In this document: positions 60,170 through 64,000 of the stretch, in pieces
How positions within the stretch are numbered: position 1 is the stretch's first letter
How the letters are laid out: each line of letters begins with the position of its first letter
Assembly: GCA_017651185.1 (NCBI GenBank)
Contig: JAGCDJ010000037.1
Span: forward strand, 157,859 to 221,858
Length of the DNA: 64,000 bases
Origin: Bacteroidales bacterium
GTDB lineage: Bacteria > Bacteroidota > Bacteroidia > Bacteroidales > ML635J-15
Direction: 5' to 3'
Program-made: the position numbers and the translations under genes
The notes under the pieces: generated by a model
Databases searched by the model: none
What the model saw: the letters and a program-made list of their open reading frames with translations, nothing else
Told to the model about the DNA's origin: nothing

Positions 60170-61918
60170 CTATTTTTCTTTCAGTTTGTTATGGTATTCC
60201 GGGTCAAGCATGCTCTTGAATTGCGACATTGTGCCTTTGGGAATGTATATGTATTTCATGTTGTTGCCGTTTAAAGCATACTTTTCTATGCGTTTAATTG
60301 ATTTCGGCAGCGTTACACTTTCCATAGTCTCGCACCAGTAGAAAATATTGTTTTCCAAATTTTCTACGGAGTTAGGCAGAACTATTGTTTTGAGGTCGTT
60401 GCATCCCATAAATGTTTCCTTTTCTATTGTTTTAATAGAATTTGGCAATGATACGGACTTTAGTTTTGTGCAGTATCTGAATGCGCTTTGTCCAATTTTT
60501 GTTACTGAATTTGGAATTGTTATGCTTTCTAGATTCTTGACTTCGTTGAATGCGTAGTCGTCGATTGTGGTTACTGAGTTTGGTATTACGATTGTCTTCA
60601 AGTTTTCGTTTTCATAGAATGCTTTTTCTGCAATAATTTTTATTCCGTCAGGAATATTGTATTGCTTTTCTTCTCCGGCGTAGTACACAAATATGTTGCT
60701 ATTGTAAATTGGTTCGTATATGCCTGATTTGTAGAATGCTTTGCCTCCAACTTTTTGTACCGACAGAGGTATTTCTATGTACGAAAGATTGGTGCATTCG
60801 GCAAATGCTTCTTCTCCAATTTTTTCTGTTTTGTTGGATAGGGTTGCATATCTCAATTCTACGCAGCCCTTGAATGAGAATGCAGGAACGGCTTTTACGT
60901 TTTCACCGAAGTTTACCGATGTAAACGACTGGCATTGTTCAAATGCTGGATGTTCTTTGCCCATTGTTTCGCAGTTGGTTGCGTTGAAGTTAACAACTCC
61001 CAACTTTTTGTTTTTTGCGAAAGCATTTTCTCCAATCTTTGTTGTTGCTTCGGGAATTGTAATCGCTGATATTTCTGTATTGTAGAATGCAGAATCTTCT
61101 ATTGTGGTTATTGTGTTCGGTAGGTCTATTTTCTGGATTGCAATGTTGGCGAATGCGATTCTTCCAATAGTTGTAATTCCGTTGGGTATTGATGAATTTT
61201 TACACCCCTTGATAATTTTGTTCTCTGCTGTTAGAATTATTGCATTGCAGTTGTTTCTGCTGTCGTAAGACCTGTTTCCTTCTGCGACTACAATGCTTTC
61301 GATTTTGTCGCAGTCGGCAAAGGTGTTTGCGTAGATTGCTTTTACCGAAGCGGGGATAACAATGCTTGTAAGTTCCTTGCAGTCGCTGAATGCGTATTCG
61401 AGAACTTTTTCCGTACCTTCATTAATCTTGTATTCCTTCTGGTTTGCAGGGTAATATACGAGATTCTTGCTGTTATATATTGGCTTTGTTATTGCCGTAG
61501 CAGCGAATGCATTTTTTCCACATTGTTCTATGGTACCACCAATCTTTATGGTTTTTAATGCAGAACAACCCTTAAATGCACTGGCACCGATTGCCTTTAC
61601 CGTTGAAGGTATTGTTACGGCACTCAATGTTTCAATACCAATGAATGCTTCCTTGTTTATTTCTGTTACGGAAAAATCTTTGTCCCTGTAGTGTACAGTT
61701 TCCGGAATCTCAAGTTTTTTGCCATTTTCAGAACCGATTCTTATTCCGTTGAGGATTACAGTGTATGGCTCCTCATTCGATGTAATTGTATATCTAAGGT
61801 ATTGTCCTGTCTTGCATTTCATTGAGAAATTTGGGTCGCTTGGACTGTGGATTTCAGTTTGTGCCTTTGCTGCTATGCTTAGGGCGATAATGATTAGTAT
61901 TACTGCTATCTTTTTCAT
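60170..61918 (-). CDS. BspA-type leucine-rich-repeat (LRR_5) surface protein
   Basis: The product is 582 residues. A signal peptide ends SIAAKAQ. From residue ~90 there are about fifteen ~23-residue repeats of the LRR_5 kind, for example AFSDCKELTSIVIPASVKAI, AFRYCTKLKSVSLPNSIKTI. BspA-type proteins of Bacteroidales and oral pathogens bind host matrix or other cells. There is no T9SS sorting domain at the end, so the route to the surface is unclear. A TAACTTTGC promoter element lies just upstream at about 61945-61937. Confidence 0.9.
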   Translation of the reverse strand: MKKIAVILIIIALSIAAKAQTEIHSPSDPNFSMKCKTGQYLRYTITSNEEPYTVILNGIRIGSENGKKLEIPETVHYRDKDFSVTEINKEAFIGIETLSAVTIPSTVKAIGASAFKGCSALKTIKIGGTIEQCGKNAFAATAITKPIYNSKNLVYYPANQKEYKINEGTEKVLEYAFSDCKELTSIVIPASVKAIYANTFADCDKIESIVVAEGNRSYDSRNNCNAIILTAENKIIKGCKNSSIPNGITTIGRIAFANIAIQKIDLPNTITTIEDSAFYNTEISAITIPEATTKIGENAFAKNKKLGVVNFNATNCETMGKEHPAFEQCQSFTSVNFGENVKAVPAFSFKGCVELRYATLSNKTEKIGEEAFAECTNLSYIEIPLSVQKVGGKAFYKSGIYEPIYNSNIFVYYAGEEKQYNIPDGIKIIAEKAFYENENLKTIVIPNSVTTIDDYAFNEVKNLESITIPNSVTKIGQSAFRYCTKLKSVSLPNSIKTIEKETFMGCNDLKTIVLPNSVENLENNIFYWCETMESVTLPKSIKRIEKYALNGNNMKYIYIPKGTMSQFKSMLDPEYHNKLKEK

Positions 61919-61964
61919 TTTGTTTAATTTTTGTGCAAAGTTAATTATATTTTGTTTCTGTGAT

Positions 61965-62564
61965 TTATTGGAACAAACTTAATTGTGTGTCTGTTAACCT
62001 GTACGATAGTCTATGGTATTTTGTTACACCATGTTCCTCAATTGCTTTTCTGTGTGCCTTGGTAGGGTAGCCCTTGTTTTGTTCCCAGTGATATTCGGGA
62101 AATTCCTTGGCAATGCGATACATGAATTCGTCGCGGTATGTCTTGGCAAGTATAGATGCTGCAGCAATCGACATGTATGTTGCATCGCCCTTTACAATGC
62201 ATTTGTGTGGAATATTTTCGTATGGAATGAACTTGTTGCCGTCGATAAGAAGCAGTTGGGGAATCACTTCAAGTCCGGTGACTGCCTTGTGCATCGATAG
62301 TATCGATGCTTTCAGTATGTTTATTTGATCTATTTCGTTGTTATCCATCGATGCTACGCAGTACGATATGGCATCGCGTTCTATTTCAAACCTAAGTTCG
62401 TCACGTTTCTTTTCGGAAAGTTGTTTCGAATCGTTAAGTTTGTCGTTGGTGTAGTCGGGGGGAAGAATTACCGCAGCGGCATACACTGGACCTGCAAGGC
62501 ATCCTCGTCCTGCTTCGTCGCATCCCGCCTCGATTGTATTTTCCTTAAAAAATTGCTTTAGCAT
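61965..62564 (-). CDS. rnhB: Ribonuclease HII
   Basis: The product is 199 residues. It removes ribonucleotides and RNA from RNA/DNA hybrids with divalent metal. D16 and E17 in AGCDEAGRGCLAGPVYAAAV, the Asp of LLLIDGNKF and KGDATYMSIAAASILAKTYR are the active-site motifs. The ATG at 62564 lies inside the end of the glycosyltransferase gene (7-base overlap), so translation is coupled. Upstream in-frame starts would lie deep inside that gene. Confidence 0.95.
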   Translation of the reverse strand: MLKQFFKENTIEAGCDEAGRGCLAGPVYAAAVILPPDYTNDKLNDSKQLSEKKRDELRFEIERDAISYCVASMDNNEIDQINILKASILSMHKAVTGLEVIPQLLLIDGNKFIPYENIPHKCIVKGDATYMSIAAASILAKTYRDEFMYRIAKEFPEYHWEQNKGYPTKAHRKAIEEHGVTKYHRLSYRLTDTQLSLFQ

Positions 62565-63697
62565 GCTTGTACTTGTTTTATTGCGATTTCGATGCAATTC
62601 CATAATTTGTCGGCGGTGTATTGCCACGAGAATTTTGTCCGCTGCAACTTTCCTTTTTCAATAAGTGATTTCCGTAAATCTTCGTCGGTATATATACGGT
62701 ACATGTTTTCGGCAACATTCTCGTAGTCGGTTGCATGGCACATAAGAGCAGCGTTTCCGACTACTTCTGGCAGAGATGTGGAATCTCCACTTATTATTGC
62801 GGTCTCGGCGTGCATTGCTTCGAGAAGTGGAATTCCAAAACCTTCGAAATGAGGTATATATGTAAGGCATTCTGCCGCTGCCATTACCTTGCTAAGTTCT
62901 TTGTTCTCAAGTCGTCCTGTGAATATTACACTATCCTTGTTGTCCATCTCGGAATATACTTTCTCGATAACCTTGGTCTTGTGCAGCGAACCTCCAACGA
63001 TTACAAGGTTTATGTCACAGTTGTACTTGTTCTTGAATATTTCGAACGACCGAAGCAGTCCGTCGACATTCTTGCGTGGACCAAGAGCGCCGACAAACAG
63101 GAAATATCGTTTGCCATTGCTGTATTTTGCCCTAACTTCCGATTTCTCTTCGTCGCTTATGGGTTTGTATTCTTCGTTTGAACCATTGTAGCAGACTGTT
63201 ATCTTGTCCTCGGGAATGTTGTATGCGGTACAGATGTCTTTTTTCGAGAATTCTGATACAGTGCCGATATGAGTTGCCTTTCTTGCAAATTTTATGAAAA
63301 ACTTGTTGTAGTACCAGCTTGTAAGAAAAGGAAGTTGTTCTGGGTTGTGAGCAAAATTAATGTCGTGTATTACATCTATTTGCGGAATGTTTGTCCTTAA
63401 CGATAGGTAGCCGTCCGTTGATACGAAGATGTCTGCCTTGATTTTTTTCAGCAGCTTTGGAATCCTGAATTCAAACCAAAGAATCCAAAGGAAAGGGTGT
63501 CGGGTGGGAGGGGTGAGTACAATAGGAGTAACGTTTGGTGCGAAAATGAAATCGTTGTCGTATTCCCTGTCGAATATGAAAAAGAAATTGTGTTCGGGGT
63601 GTTGCTCCGTAATTCGTTTTAGTGTCTCGTATGTGAACCAACCTATTCCTTCAAGTTTGCCCTTGAGTAGCAGGCGGGTGTTGACAGCGATGTTCAT
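62558..63697 (-). CDS. Glycosyltransferase family 1 (GT4-type)
   Basis: The product is 379 residues with a GT-B fold. NTRLLLKGKLEGIGWFTYET at the start, VSEFSKKDICTAYNI, then YFLFVGALGPRKNVDGLLRS and the nucleotide-sugar site HFEGFGIPLLEAMHAETAII with the E-x7-E motif. It probably adds a mannose or related sugar to a lipid- or polysaccharide-linked acceptor. It lies between kdsB and rnhB, so a lipopolysaccharide role is a fair guess. Confidence 0.93.
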   Translation of the reverse strand: MNIAVNTRLLLKGKLEGIGWFTYETLKRITEQHPEHNFFFIFDREYDNDFIFAPNVTPIVLTPPTRHPFLWILWFEFRIPKLLKKIKADIFVSTDGYLSLRTNIPQIDVIHDINFAHNPEQLPFLTSWYYNKFFIKFARKATHIGTVSEFSKKDICTAYNIPEDKITVCYNGSNEEYKPISDEEKSEVRAKYSNGKRYFLFVGALGPRKNVDGLLRSFEIFKNKYNCDINLVIVGGSLHKTKVIEKVYSEMDNKDSVIFTGRLENKELSKVMAAAECLTYIPHFEGFGIPLLEAMHAETAIISGDSTSLPEVVGNAALMCHATDYENVAENMYRIYTDEDLRKSLIEKGKLQRTKFSWQYTADKLWNCIEIAIKQVQAC

Positions 63698-63698
63698 C

Positions 63699-64000
63699 CT
63701 ATAGTAGTCCTACTTCCTTAACCCGTTCCAAATCTTTAGGCGTATCGATACTTATGCTTTCGTGTTCGGTGAAAGCAACCTTGATTTTATAACCGTTTTC
63801 AATCCATCTTAATTGTTCCAAACTTTCTGCAATTTCCAATGGAGTTTGTGGTAATTTAGTTATTTCTAGAAGTACGTCCTTCCTATATGCGTAAAGACCT
63901 ATATGCTTGTAAAACAAGTGTTTGGTTATCCAGTTTGTTTCCTTATGACCTCGCAGATATGGAATTGTAGAACGACTAAAATATATAGCTTCGTTATTCG
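63699..64000 (-). CDS. kdsB: 3-deoxy-manno-octulosonate cytidylyltransferase, 5' part off window
   Basis: The C-terminal ~100 residues are open to the window edge. FSRSTIPYLRGHKETNWITK, HIGLYAYRKDVLLEI, LPQTPLEIAESLEQLRWIEN and SIDTPKDLERV are the conserved second half of KdsB, which makes CMP-Kdo for lipopolysaccharide core. It ends one base before the glycosyltransferase start. The start codon lies outside this window; an internal TTG at 63917 is not a start. Confidence 0.95.
   Translation of the reverse strand, partial: NNEAIYFSRSTIPYLRGHKETNWITKHLFYKHIGLYAYRKDVLLEITKLPQTPLEIAESLEQLRWIENGYKIKVAFTEHESISIDTPKDLERVKEVGLL

Noticed and set aside
63699-63917. KdsB fragment as a 72-residue complete gene
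   Set aside because: The frame is open and clearly KdsB-like up to base 64000, so the internal TTG is not a start.

Overview
The window reads as a chromosomal segment of a Bacteroidales-type bacterium (phylum Bacteroidota). The evidence is a type IX secretion (T9SS) block (PorU, a PorP/SprF-family protein, a GldJ-type lipoprotein), several large surface proteins with T9SS C-terminal sorting domains, many short lipoproteins, and promoters of the Bacteroidota type (TTG, about 19 bases, then TAnnTTTGC) seen again and again upstream of genes. Base composition is moderately AT-rich, with a distinctly more AT-rich block near 39.5-44.5 kb. No strain or genus can be named from the sequence alone.

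Layout. 1-8.8 kb is an accessory neighbourhood, mostly minus strand: a truncated carboxypeptidase-regulatory-domain protein, lipoproteins, a CPBP-family membrane protease, one DUF805 protein with decaying relatives, and several tiny membrane proteins. The spaces between them carry 8-, 10- and 16-base tandem repeats, perfect palindromes and duplicated promoter leaders. 9-15.4 kb is a housekeeping run (TPR membrane protein, Yip1-like protein, SmpB, PlsY, PepO-type M13 peptidase). 15.5-19.3 kb is again accessory: two orphan genes, a candidate small RNA, and a DUF4143 ATPase bracketed by direct repeats. 19.4-24.1 kb has a sugar-phosphate transferase, tRNA-Gln, a serine hydrolase, a barrel protein and a TtcA-like tRNA thiolase.

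24.1-31 kb is the T9SS block: porU reads leftward, while the sprF-like and gldJ-like genes read rightward. They are followed by murF, a GlmU-like nucleotidyltransferase, rarA and a DUF4268 gene. 35.3-39.4 kb (minus) holds a lipid kinase, SufS and a T9SS-exported Omp28/thioredoxin-like protein. 39.4-44.5 kb is the most unusual part. One strong promoter leads into four tightly coupled genes: two membrane proteins sharing a possible LecA-like module, a TerB-like protein and an exported endonuclease/phosphatase-fold protein. Directly behind them sits a 596-base element with 25-base terminal inverted repeats, an apparent 8-base target duplication, its own promoter and one small gene.

44.5-64 kb returns to core and surface functions: a nucleoside-gate transporter-like protein, a DegT-family aminotransferase, TypA, a transaldolase-like aldolase, TsaC/YrdC, a giant Ig-repeat T9SS protein whose stop codon overlaps the start of ftsX, a cupin, a MATE exporter, a gingipain-like C25 peptidase, a BspA-type leucine-rich-repeat protein, RNase HII, a glycosyltransferase and a KdsB fragment that runs off the end. 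PorU would cleave the sorting domains of the three large exported proteins encoded here, while SprF- and GldJ-type proteins serve the same export and motility machinery. The core T9SS genes gldKLMN are not in this window.
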